Below are positions 13,894 through 25,497 of a stretch of 64,000 bases of DNA, in pieces (position 1 is the stretch's first letter; the number at the start of each line of letters is the position of its first letter). The translations under genes and the position numbers were made by a program. Origin of the DNA: Geosiphon pyriformis (Eukaryota; Glomeromycota; Glomeromycetes; Archaeosporales; Geosiphonaceae); NCBI GenBank assembly GCA_016748015.1, contig JAAOMT010000494.1:273156-337155 (forward strand). Reading direction: 5' to 3'. The notes beneath the pieces are model-generated. The model was not told the DNA's origin and did not search any database. It saw only the letters and a program-made list of their open reading frames with translations.

Positions 13894-14026
13894 TGTTGTT
13901 CTGACTGGCCTGAGTGACTGGTCACATGTAGAAAATGCATGATTTGCACCTACTTTAGATCATTTCTTTAATATATAACAGTAAGTAGTGTTTGGATCTC
14001 ACTCGTTAACTAATTAAAAAAAAAAA

Positions 14027-17000
14027 GAATATTTTATTTTAAAAACAACTTAAAAAAATATTGATTATATTTTGAATAGATCAAAATTGATACATAAATT
14101 TTATGTTTAATATTCTAATAAATCTACTTTAAATAAAAGTTATTTCTTAAATAAAAAATTTTATAATATAAAAAAGTGATAAAATTGTAAAATATTTTAA
14201 TTATCTTACAAATTTAGCTAATAAAAAGACTCAAGTTTAAAAATTAAGCAGGACCAGTTTTAATTTTTAAGCAAATTAATACTACTTTTGGGCTATTAAT
14301 TAATAAATTTGCTTTTTTTGTTTTTTTTGTTTATTTATTTTTAATTATTTCTGCTTATTTAATATATAATCTTAAAATAATAATTGTGTAATACAAAAAT
14401 AGACTGCATTAGTATTAACATAAAAAATTAATTAATTAATTAATAAAAAATAGTAACTAAAAAAATAGTAAACGAAAAAACATTAATTACACAAATTAAA
14501 ACAGTTTTGTTAACCCATTTTTAAAGAAACTTAAAATTAATAACAGTTTTTATATTAATAATAAATTGTTTTTAAATTCAAATAATTATTTATTTAATAT
14601 TGTTATTTTAAGTTGTTTATAAATTAAACATTGTTTTGTTTTATATATTTTGTAAAAAAAAGTTTATTTATTATTTTATCACTTAAATAAAACTTTTTTA
14701 TATGTAAATAAATATAATATTATATATAAAAAACATAATAACTCTATTAATAAAAATAGTATATATTATTTTTATTAATAAGATTATACATAAATTGTAT
14801 GTAATTATTAACTTATTTTTATTAGTTAATCTAATAAATTTATATTACAATATAAATTGTGCATATAAATAAATATATATACAATATATATTTTATTTAA
14901 TTAAATATTATTATAAATTAAACCACTATTTAATTAACATATTAATAAATTGAACTAATATAAAACTATATAAAATAATTATCATTATTTGTTATATAAT
15001 TATTTATTTTTAATAACACAAAATTATTGTTTTTAGAGTTCAGTATTAAAATTATCTTTTATAAAGTAATTATAAAGTTCAATCACCAAAAATATATATT
15101 TTTTTAAGTTTAAAAATTTTAATTTTTGTGTAAAACAGATTATATACATATGCCATAATTTTTAGCTTCAAAAAAACAATATTTGGATTTTAGATATATT
15201 TTAATAATAATTTAATAAAATACTATTTTATTTTTATTTCTCTTAATTAAATTATTATTGAAAACTTAAGAATTTTTTCTAATCAGTTTACAGTTAGCTA
15301 TAATTTTAAAAATTTAATAATTTTGATGAGACTTACTTACATATTTTATTTTTATAAAGCTTAATGTAAAAAAATTTATTTCATATTTTCAAATAAAAAA
15401 ATACAAATTAAATAATTGCAAAATAGGTTTAAAGAAAAACACATCAATGTTTAGATTTATTAATTAGCTTATAAAAAAAACCATTTACAACAAAAAATTA
15501 GATACAAACAATACAACATCTTAAAATTATAACAGAAATATTTAATAGAAAACAACTATTATAATTGTTACTTAAAAAACTATTTCCTATCAAAAAAGTA
15601 AATTTCGAAACCAATTCTCAGCTAATATTTAAAAAACGTTTGAAAATATTAATATATTATTTGGTGTAAAAGTTTAATGCAAATATTAAACATTAATTTT
15701 TTAATTGTGCAAATATTAATAAAATTTTAAATTTAAGCACTACTATTGTTTATGTTTCAAGTTTTTGTTTACTATTTTATAATAACCAAATACTTTTATT
15801 TTAAGCTATTATTAAAACAATAATTAAAACAATTCAGTTTTAGTTTATTAAATTAAAAACACACATATTTAAAATATTTGTGCCAAGTAAACATTATGTA
15901 TTTAATCATAAGAAAATTCAAATTTAAAGTTAAATTGTTTGAACTTTTATTAATAAAATTGCCAATATTATAAATAAACAATATGTTAAAATTATATATT
16001 AGCTTTTTTTATAATTTTATTAATTTAAAATTTATTATTAAAAACAATATTAACTTTTTTTGCATAAAGTTTGTATTTCAAAATTTTTAAATATAATTAT
16101 TAAATTAAGCTTATTAAAACATTTTTTTATTATTTTTAAGAATATAAAATTTTTTATAATATTTGTTTTTGTTATTGTAGCTTTATGTAATATTTTTTTA
16201 AAGATTATTTTTAACAAAATTAGAAATGTTTTAAGTATTTTTAATAAGATTTTAAATATTAAATTAAAGTTTATTGATTTGTAAAAATATATTATTGTGT
16301 ATTTAAAATTATTAAAATTGTTTTTGCTTATTAGTTAATTTAAATAATAAAAAATAGTATTAAAATTATTTATATTAATTAAAAAAAAGTATTGTTTTTT
16401 AAAATAAATTTAAGATTAAATTAATTAATTTTTTTTAATTTTATAACTTTTAATCAGTAATTTAGTTTTCTAAATTGGTAATTAATTTTGTTTTATTTTT
16501 TAGTTTTTTAATAATAATTTTTGTTAATAATTTAATAAAACAATTATAAAAATTATTACTTTATATAAAAGTTATATTTGATAAAAAACATTTAAATATT
16601 GGTATTATTATAAGTAATAAATTTAGATTATTTGGTTTTTATTTGTAAATTATATTTTTTGATTTTTTAAGTTTTTTGTTGTATTTAAAACTTAAATAAA
16701 TTAGTTATTTAATTTAATGCTTTATGTTAAAGCTGCTGCTTTTTTATTGCTGTTTAATTGTCTTTTTTTTAATAATTTTATTAATAAATATATAAAACTA
16801 AATTGGTTTTTTTAATATTTAAAATTAAATAATTTATTCAATATAATTAATTTTTTAATAATAAAAATTAAAACTTTAATAATTTTGAACACTTTTTTTA
16901 TAATTAACAAAGTAAATCTTAATATAATATTAAAACTTTAATTTATATTTTTAAAAAATCAAATCAAATATATTTTTAATTTAGTTATTGGTTTGCTTAA

Positions 17001-17164
17001 GTATTTAAAAATAATATATAAAAGTTTTATTAAATATATGTTATTTTATGATCTTGATAATTTTCAAATTAATTTGATTTAAAGAATATATAAATAATAT
17101 TTATTTCAAGTAATTAATTATATGTTGTTTATAGCACAAGTTATGTTTAATACATGATAATTGA
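14027..17164. other. AT-rich gene-less spacer between LINE copies B and C
   Basis: About 3.1 kb of A/T-dominated DNA with runs of A, T and TAA/TTA words. Open frames such as 16060-16284 encode only Phe/Ile/Lys/Asn-rich strings expected from composition. No gene, RNA or clear repeat boundary is visible. Confidence 0.7.
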
Positions 17165-17268
17165 ATTATAATTTCTTTCTTTTTTTTATTCCAAATTTCC
17201 AAAAAAGAGTCAATAAAATTTTTTGAAAGAAGTTTTTTATTATTCAGTATGATAAATTTAAACTGTTT

Positions 17269-19098
17269 TTGCTTAATTATGAGATTACTGTTGGCTTTAG
17301 TATTGCTGTTATGAAAAAGACTCTTAAGGATTTTGGCTCTGGTATTAGTATCAAATCTGTTATATTTAAGAAAAAAAAAAAAAAAAGTGCTTTGAAAGAT
17401 AGTATTAATAACAAAGTGGTTTTTCTTAAAAGATTAGACTGTTATTCATGGAGTTCTAAGACTGGTAACACCACTGAATCTAATAATATTAACATAGAAG
17501 AAGAGTGGTCTGGTTGAAGAAACTAGCTTTAACTATGATAAAGATAATACTCTTGCTAAAGAAGATTCTGATTAAACATTTAAAAATTTATAGATACAAA
17601 CCAAAAAAATGTTAGGAAAGCCTTTGGAAAAGATTAATTTCTTGAATAATAATAATGATGATACCCTATTGAATGCTTCTCTAACATTTTTCTCTTCTTT
17701 GAAAAATTTGGTCAATATTTTTGTTAGAAAATTATTTGTTTTGGATATCAGTTTGGATAAGATGATTGGAAAATTCTCTCAAGAAAAGCTTGTAGTAATT
17801 AGAAAAATGTTTTTGAAAATCAATGGTTTTGGGAGAATTTTTACTTTTTTAAAATTTACTGGGATCATTAAAGCTATATTTATTTTTGAATTTAGCTTGA
17901 TTCAAGCTTTTAATGTTACAAAAGTGACAATAATCTTGGTAAATACCAATCTTAAAAAATATACTGGGCATTTAGATTGGACTGTGATGTTAAAAAAGAT
18001 CCCAATTGGTACTTTGGCTGAGGCTGTGCATACTGTATTATCAAGTTTGGTATAATTAAGTCGATCAAAATACAATTGGTTGGTCTTTGGCAGAAGACTG
18101 TAATAGAATTTAAACAAGTTAATCATGCTGATTTAGTTGTTTTTAGATGGTCTATTTTGATTGGAAAAAATGCTATGTGAATAGTTAAGACAAATTTAGA
18201 CAAAAAATCATAAGATACAAAAGATTAGCATAAGATACTGCTTTATATACTGTCAATAGATACCAATGCTTATAATATTTGGGACTTTATTAGTTCTATG
18301 GATGAGAAAACATGTGTTATTAATTATTATCTAGTTATGTATGCTTAGACCAAATACACTGTTGTTTGTTTTAACTCAGTTAAGTTGCTGGATGCTATTA
18401 TAAAAACCACACCTGTTTTAAGAAGTGTCAATTTGCACTGGTCTCATTTAGGCTCTGCTAAGTATATTAAGTATGAAAAATTAGATCATACTTTATTGGA
18501 CTGTTTTATAGATAAAAAAATTTTTTCTGATGGCCTATTTTATAGAGTGTTGTTGGAAGAAAATAAAAGCAGACTGGCATCTATTTATGCTAAATATTTA
18601 ACACTAATTGCCCATTCTGTTTTTTTTGGTGGTATTTTTTAGGCTAAGATTGTTGGTAAGTTCTCTGTCTTTCCTTTTTCTACACGAAATGATTTAGTTA
18701 ATACTAATTTTTTTTCAAAGATAAAGTCTACTTTACTAGTGTCTGTGAATTTAAATAGTAGATTTACTACTCTAAAGCACAGTTTTAACAGTCTTATGAA
18801 GCAAGTTATTAAGCTGGCTAAAAAATTGGATGCACTTGAGTTAATGGTTTTCCAGCCTAGTTCTAGATATTAGCCATTGATAACCCTTTTATTACAGAAT
18901 CAAGAAGTAAATATAGTAATAAATAAGAGTTTGGGTGTGATTATAAGTGTTGAAATTATTGCAGAAATAGTAAGTTTCAACTTTTTAGTGATTTCTAAGT
19001 TAGAAAAAACTTTAAACAGTTTATTAAACATGATTATAAAATTTTTGGCCAAAGTTGACAATACTGGTTTGGGTTTGAACACTCATTTATTTCAATAA
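17269..19098 (+). pseudogene. LINE ORF1 remnant, copy C
   Basis: Degraded counterpart of the copy B ORF1. Matching islands include KINGFGRIFTFLKFTGIIKA (copy B has KIDGFGDALAPSKFSGVIRS) near 17815 and KKIPIGTLAEAVHTVLSS near 17992. The C-terminal VDNTGLGLN before the ORF1 end is at about 19060. The CCHC knuckle region (about 18440-18500) has lost the cysteine spacing. The ORF1/ORF2 junction, ATGA in copy B, has become ATAA here. Many stops and frameshifts. Confidence 0.8.
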
Positions 19099-20893
19099 CA
19101 AATTTTATTTGAAAAGTAGTTAGATGTAATATAAAGAGCATAAATAACTCTGCTAAGCAAATGAATATTATTTAATAGCACAAAGATATAAACAATTTAA
19201 TTTTAATTTTTATGAAAATAAAACTAAAAGAAAAGATTTGCCTATGGATAGTTAACAAATTTGATGGTATTTATGTATTTACTTCTGGTTTGGATTCTGG
19301 CTATTTGAGTTTTGGTGTTGTGATTATTATAAATATTTTTTTGGCAAAACATATATGTAAAATTTTTAAGGTATCTGGTTAGCTTTTTTTTGTTAGACTT
19401 TTTTTCAAAAATAAACTTTTTGTTTTGATTTTGGAGCTTTATGCTAGTGCTTCCCTAGCAACTCATTTTTTTTAAGCTAGTAAAATTAATTTTTTAATTG
19501 CAAAGGCTGTAAATAAATTCTCCTTCATTATATTAAGTGACAATTTTAATAAAGATAATTCTTATAAGTGTGCTAGTTTCAAAAAATATCTTAATTTAGG
19601 ACTGGTTAATTTATTGATTAGGAGCCCATTTGTGAAAATATTAACATAGAACAATTTTTGGGAAGTCATAAGAACAATTGATTATGTGTTTATTTTTTTG
19701 AACTTGGTTAATGCAGTAGTGAATTATAATATAGCAGAAGTTGAAGACTATTTCAATACTAATTACTAGGCTGTTTTTATTTTCATTAGCTTGGATGGTT
19801 TGTTAAATAAATGGCTAAACTTGCTGTGTAAACAAACAAATAAAAATTATTGGAAATTTAACATTAAAAGTGCTAATAAAGCAGTTTGGTACAAGTTTAA
19901 GAAGGCTTTTGCTGCTAATAGAGCTATGTTTTTTGATAAATTTGTTGCTTTCAAGAGGTTTTTCAATTTGAATGCTTTATAAGATATTGTCTAGAAAGTA
20001 GTAATTTTTTTAGCTAATGAAGTGTTTAAGAGGAAATGGTTTAAGAACTTCAATAATATATACACCAAAAAATCTTCTAAGTTTTACAGATTAAAAATTT
20101 TAGTGTCGAAAATTGTCAAGTTTTTTCATGTAAGTTTTGATAGTAAATTTTGTTTCTTTGATAGATCATTGAATCTCCTTAAATAATAATAAGACTTCAA
20201 TTATTTGGATTTTATTAAATGCTGGTGCTAGTCTTAATTATGTGCATTTTTTTTTCAGTATAAGAAAGTTGTATTGTGCTAGCAAACATGCTAAATCTAT
20301 AAGGACTAAGGAATTAAATATCCAACTTGCTATAAATAAAAAAATGGAGAATTTTAAGATAAACAAGAGTCATACTATTAGAAATATTTTCAAGTGATCT
20401 TTTTGCAAAGTGGTATTGGACTATTTAGTTATCAATAATAATTTGATTCTGAAATCTAATTTGGTTAAAACCAAAGTAGATGTAATTATAAAGGAATAGA
20501 CTAGGAAATATAGAGTGGTTACTAATATTTTTGATGACTGGTCACATTAATATCAATTATTGGAATATGTTTTTGATGATGCTTTTTCAAATATTATGTG
20601 TTTAGTCAGTTTTGATAAATTGTTCTTTGTAATTTCAAATCTGCCTGATGGCAAAGCTGCTGGTCTTTCTGGTATTTCAAACAAGCTTTGGAAATATTGT
20701 GACAAATCAGTTTTGGATATGTTTTTAGTGTTTTTGAATTTTTGTCTGTCTAGTAAATTAGTATTCAGTTCTTGAAAAAAGACTTGGATCTCAATAATTC
20801 CCAAACCATATAAATAAAAAGGTGTTCTTATGAATACTTGTCCTATTGTTTTAATTAAAACAGCTCACAAGCTCCTTTTCAAAAATTTTTTGA

Positions 20894-21795
20894 TGTTACA
20901 AATAATTATTTGAAGTTTCAAATCAAATAACAAACTTATAACTTGGTGCTTAATAGCTGATCTCATTGGCAATATCTGAAAATTTTGGTTGTTTGAAGAT
21001 TTTTGTTAGAGTTCTTTGTATAATAAACAGAAATTTAAGTGTTGTTTTTTTTAGTAGTGTTTTAAGTATCAACCCTTAAGTTAGTGTGTTTTGTTGTCTG
21101 TTACTTTCCGAAATTATAATTTCATCAATTTTTTTTTCAGCATAGTAACTGGCAATCTCTTAGTAAGCTATTCTCAAATCTAAGTGTTTACTCTTATTTC
21201 TGGGTCTTTTACTAGTGCTTTATTCTGATGTCAGTAACTTAGTGCTTAATTCTTAATCAATTAATATACAACAATAAAAGAAAAAAGAAAAAAAAAAAAA
21301 ATAAAGAGAATAAGCCAAGGCAATAAAAAGTTAGTATTCTGTCAATAGCCATAATTAAAAGCTATTGTTTTAGTATGATTAAGTATTGGCAGCTATCAAC
21401 ATGAAATGTTGATAGTTAAAATTTGATGAATATTTCTCAATCTAATAATAACAATATAGATTAGATGTAGATAAGTATTTTATTAGTAATTTGATGATTT
21501 CACTTTAGTAGATGTGAACTATCCTTGAAATAATTAGAAAATAAATAAGAAAGAAAGTTTAAAACTAAGAGATCTGTTTTTTCTGTTTCTAATACTACTG
21601 CTATATATACATATTTCTCTTTATACAAGAAATTCTTTTTTTTTGTTAGATTTCTTGTAAAATTTTTGATTTTCTGAAACATCCAGGATTTTTTAAAAAA
21701 TCTTTTTTTTCTTCTTCTTATTCTAATTGGCTAATTTATAATCATGTGTTTTTTTTTTTCTATTATGTATTATTTTTTCTTTTCTAAGTATAACA
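20894..21795 (+). mobile_element. LTR-like insertion 1 (probable solo LTR) inside LINE copy C
   Basis: 902 bp that interrupts homology to LINE copies A and B. It begins TGTTACAAATAATTATTTG and ends GTATAACA, the TG...CA termini usual for LTRs. A TATA-like stretch (CTATATATACATA, about 21600) sits in the 3-prime third, as an LTR promoter would. Flanking pentamers TTTGA and TCAGA could be a mutated 5-bp duplication of a TCTGA-like target seen in copy B. There is no coding capacity. The sequence is homologous along most of its length to the insertion at 22566-23524, in the same orientation. A non-autonomous DNA transposon is the main alternative. Confidence 0.65.
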
Positions 21796-22565
21796 TCAGA
21801 TAGAATTTTAGTGGCTTATAACACTTTTAACATACTTTATAGAAACAATTTTTTAGTTTTAAAAAATATATTAACACATTTTTCTATTTTTGTCATTGGT
21901 TTGGTAATTAAAGACATCTTAAAAAAGAACCATAAACTCTGGCTGGTTTTGCAAGACATGCAAAAAGCATACAATTCTGTTGGCTGAAAGCATTTTAAGA
22001 AGAGTTTAATAAAAATTAAGATGTGCAACAAATTTATTCAATTTTTCGATAGTATTTACAATAGTTGTATCAACAAAGTTATGATGAATTTTGTATTAAT
22101 TAGTAGGTATTAGGTGCATGATAATTTAGATCAGAGAGAGATTTTCTCATCTTTTTTATGGTATATATTTTATGATCCTCTTTTGTGTAATGTCAAAAGA
22201 CAAGAGAGTATGTATTAGTATAAGTTGAATTCTCATTTTATTTTCAAAAATGGTCATGCAGAATCTTAAGCTGGTTTGTCTTTTTTTTACTGCTGGTGCT
22301 TTTGTTGATGATACAATTTAGATTGACAGCATTTAAAGTACTACTCAATACATCTTTAATATTGCTAGTAAATTTTTTCAGGTTAATAATATCTCTATTA
22401 ATAATGACAAAATAGTGGCCATTCCTATCAATTACAAAGTTAATAGTCCTTTTTTATCAATCAGTAGTTTGCCTATTTTCATTGCCAAAAAGGGTAAATA
22501 TTATTACTACCTGGGTATTTTTTTATTCAGTAAAAGTCTGGTTAAGTCTAATTTAGCTAAGGTGC

Positions 22566-23524
22566 TGTTACAAATAATTATTTAAATAAGTAGAATAAAT
22601 AACAAACTTGTAATTTGATGCTCAATTGATATACTGGTGTTGGTTTCTGAAGGTTTTGGTGATCTGAAAATTTTGGTTTAAGTTCTTTGTATAATAGACA
22701 AAGATTCAAGTGTTGTTTATTTATAGTTTTTCAGAATTGTAATTTCATTGAATTTTTTTCTTATCATGATAATTAGTAATTCTTTTGGTAAACTATTCTT
22801 AATTTTATAAGTGTTCTACCTTTTTTTTATGGCTTTTTTACCAGTTTCTTTAACATTAATAACTTTATACATTAATTTCTAATCAATTAGTAAAATAATA
22901 GACAAAACAAAAGAACAGAAAAGAAAATAAAAAAATAAGCCAAGGCAAAAAGGAGTTAGTATCTCATAAATAGCCATAATTAAAAGCTATTGGTCCAGTA
23001 TAATTAAATATCAGCAATTATTAACATAAAATATTGATAGTAAAAGAATAGATTGCAATAATAATAAATATTTTTATTAATATTTGATGTTTCCATTTCA
23101 AGTTATAGAATACTATCATATAAAAAAATGGATATAAAATTAGAACTGGAGATTTTAAAACTAAGAATTCTGTTTTTTTTTGTTCCTAATACTTTTGGTA
23201 TATATACATATTTAATGTTTTATAAGATCTTATATATTCTTAAGCAATGCTTATATTGTTAAACAATATGCTGTAATTTTTAACAATGCTTCACATTGTT
23301 GAATAATATGCCATAATTTTCTGACAATGCTCTATATTGCTAAGCAATATGCTATAATTTTCTGATAATGCTCCACATTACTAAGCAATGTGCCATAATT
23401 TTCTGACAATGCTCCATATTGCTGAACAATATACTTACAGCTAAATACTATTTTCTTATTGGTCTATTTTTTATCTGTTTTTTTTTACTATTTTTCTTGT
23501 ACCTTTTTTTTATAAGTAATAGCA
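22566..23524 (+). mobile_element. LTR-like insertion 2, same family, inside LINE copy C
   Basis: Begins TGTTACAAATAATTATTTAA and shares many blocks with insertion 1, for example AATAAGCCAAGGCAA (about 22934), the ATAGCCATAATTAAAAGCTA block (about 22971) and TATATATACATATTT (about 23200). The end is set near TAATAGCA (23524); LINE homology restarts immediately after. A clean target duplication is not visible. It differs from insertion 1 by carrying a 41-bp tandem array downstream of the TATA-like box. The LINE sequence between the two insertions shows they are separate events and not the two LTRs of one element. Confidence 0.6.
23243..23434 (+). repeat. 41-bp hairpin tandem array (about 4.7 units)
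   Basis: Units start near 23243, 23283, 23324, 23365 and 23406; the last is partial. Each has the form ACAATGCTCCATATTGCT followed by nAGCAATATGCCATAA and an ATTTTCTG spacer. The arms ATATTGCT and AGCAATAT are inverted repeats, so every unit can form a hairpin, and several arm changes are compensated. The array lies between the TATA-like box and the 3-prime end of LTR-like insertion 2 and is absent from insertion 1. Confidence 0.85.
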
Positions 23525-25497
23525 CATTGAGATATCTGGTTTTTCACCAATCTTGTTCTAAAAAAGATCATTTCTAACAAACAGTTTTTTATTTGGTATT
23601 AACTGTCTTTTATTTTATTGTTGGCTATAAAACTCAATTCAGCTTCATTCCAATCAATGTGTATAATAAGTAAGATGTTTTGATTTGTAAAAACTTGAAA
23701 TTAAAATCCAGTTTGCCTCTCAATTTTCCTAATAATACACTTCATCACTCTTTTTTATATGACTTAAAAACTTTTAAACAGGTTCAAACTAAAAGCAAAG
23801 TAATATTTTTGGTGAATTTTGCAAACTCAGTTAGGATTTTGAGATAATTGTTCTCTTATAAATCTTATAACTTACAAGTTTTGTGTTAACATTTTTTTTA
23901 TCCTTAGAGCTTCTCAGCTTATATTAGAGTTAGGTCTTCTGATAACTTTTTGGCAAGTATAATTCATATCTTTCTTGAATACAATTTATTTTTGGATGAT
24001 TATATGAACAATTCTTTTCACTTTTGGAATGGAACTCTTATATCAACTGTTTTTAATAAGTCTATGTTTTTTAAGTTTCTTTCTTTACTTTAGCAATATG
24101 ATATTGCTTTTATAGACCAACTTTGCAGTTAAGATAACAATGTTTTTAATTAGAAAACTTTTAAATGATAAAAGAAATTGGATCTTTGTGGTCTTGTTTT
24201 TAATTGGTTCAAGCTCTTTGTAGACTTTTTTAGTAATGTGGGTTCTTTTTTTATATGCTTTTTTTTTGAGTAGTACTGGTTTTTTAAGTATTCTTGGGTT
24301 GAGTAATTTTGAGTTGATTTATGATCAATTATTAAATGTTGATGCTAATAGTCTGTTTGTTTATATGGATAAGTTTCTAAAGAACTTGGGAACCACTAAT
24401 GTAAGAACAGGTGCTGCAGTTTTTTTTGGAAACATAAACTTGAGTTTGGATATCAAGTGTTGAGTTTGCTGTTTTTTACTTTAGTAGAATTACAAGTTAT
24501 TGCATTGGCTTTTAAATGTGTTCTTCCTTTTAGCACAATTTGCTTATTTACAAACAGTCAAGTTGCTTTGAATATATGTAGTGTAAAATTAGGTTTGTTG
24601 TGTCTGAACTTTCAGAATCAGTGTTGAGTTAAATGCTAGCATATTGCAGAAATTATTCATAGTAAAAATTTGTATATTAAATGACACAAGATAAAGAGTC
24701 ACTTAAAAATTCTGGGCAATAAATGAGCTAATGCTCTTGCTGATATTGTATTTGTTTCTAATTAATATTTCCTTTTTTATTTAGAAAAACATTATATTTT
24801 AGCAGGTGATAGTATATTTTTTGATAATTTTAGACATTTTGTTCATGAGATTTTTTGGTCTGTTTATCATATATGTTAGAAAGTTGGTTCTACTTAATAG
24901 TTTGCTTTTGGACATTGACTGGTTTAGTTCATTTTTGGTGTTTTTTGTTCTACTTTATGTGTATCTTAACTGTTGTTGTTATATACTTCTAATGTTGTAG
25001 TGTGTACAGCTCTTTGTAAAAACTTTGTTTTTAATAGTTGGTGTTAAGAAACTGTTTCCATTCTTGAAAATTCTAAGGTTGCTAGTTGTATAGTTGTGAA
25101 CTTTGTGTGAAGTTTCTGTTTAGTCTTTAGAAATAAAATTTGGTTAGTCTGTGCTAAATATCAAGCTTTTATGAAAAAAAATGGACTAATTCCACATAAT
25201 GGTTCAGTTTCTATTTCAGTTTTTAAGATGTTTTCAGTGTTTTCTGCTAATGTAGTCAAATTGCTCAGTATTACTAAAGCATTCAGTATTAGTTTTAAAA
25301 TGTGTAAATCTTGTTTATTTTTTACAAGAATAAAAAACACAGTTTTGGTTTGTATAGACATATAGTGTTATCCTGATTAGCTTGAGTGGCTGGTTATGTG
25401 TAAAAAAAGCATGATTTACACCTAATTTAGATTATTTGTATAATATATTATACTAAGCAGTGTTTGGATCTCACTTATAAAACTAATAAAAAAAAAT

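Larger units (their letters stand above)
7213..14026 (+). mobile_element. LINE-type retrotransposon copy B, near full length
   Basis: Most complete copy of the family: a C/T-rich 5-prime leader (about 7213-7339), ORF1 (7340-9235), ORF2 (9232-13893), a 3-prime UTR and an A tail ending near 14026. The 5-prime boundary is set where AT-rich spacer gives way to the leader and is good to some tens of bases. The 3-prime UTR repeats the sequence after copy A's stop almost base for base, including the GTGACTGGTCAC palindrome at about 13912. A short AATATTTT-like match at both borders (about 7191 and 14029) could be a target-site duplication, but in such AT-rich DNA it may be chance. Confidence 0.88.
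19095..25365 (+). pseudogene. LINE ORF2 remnant, copy C, split by two insertions
   Basis: Recognisable pieces in order: endonuclease (a GDFNED equivalent near 19545), the RT LPDGKAAGLSGISNKLWKY block near 20641, RT motif A (QDMQKAYNSVGW, near 21952) and motif C (FVDDTI near 22302). A degraded RNase H follows near 24360-24760. The two LTR-like elements split the RT between these blocks. The C-terminal NTVLVCI-like end near 25338 matches the ends of copies A and B. No reading frame longer than about 100 codons survives. Confidence 0.8.
17165..25497 (+). mobile_element. LINE-type retrotransposon copy C, strongly degenerate and nested
   Basis: Third and oldest-looking copy. ORF1 and ORF2 segments align in order with copy B, but most G and C have drifted to A/T and stops occur in every frame. 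Two LTR-like insertions (20894-21795 and 22566-23524) interrupt ORF2, and LINE homology resumes on the far side of each. The 3-prime UTR (GAGTGGCTGGTTATGTG at about 25383) and an A-rich tail at about 25485-25497 are still recognisable. The 5-prime boundary is approximate. Confidence 0.85.

Noticed and set aside
20894-23524. One full LTR retrotransposon with two LTRs and an internal region
   Set aside because: The sequence between the two insertions is continuous with the surrounding LINE ORF2, so they are independent insertions.
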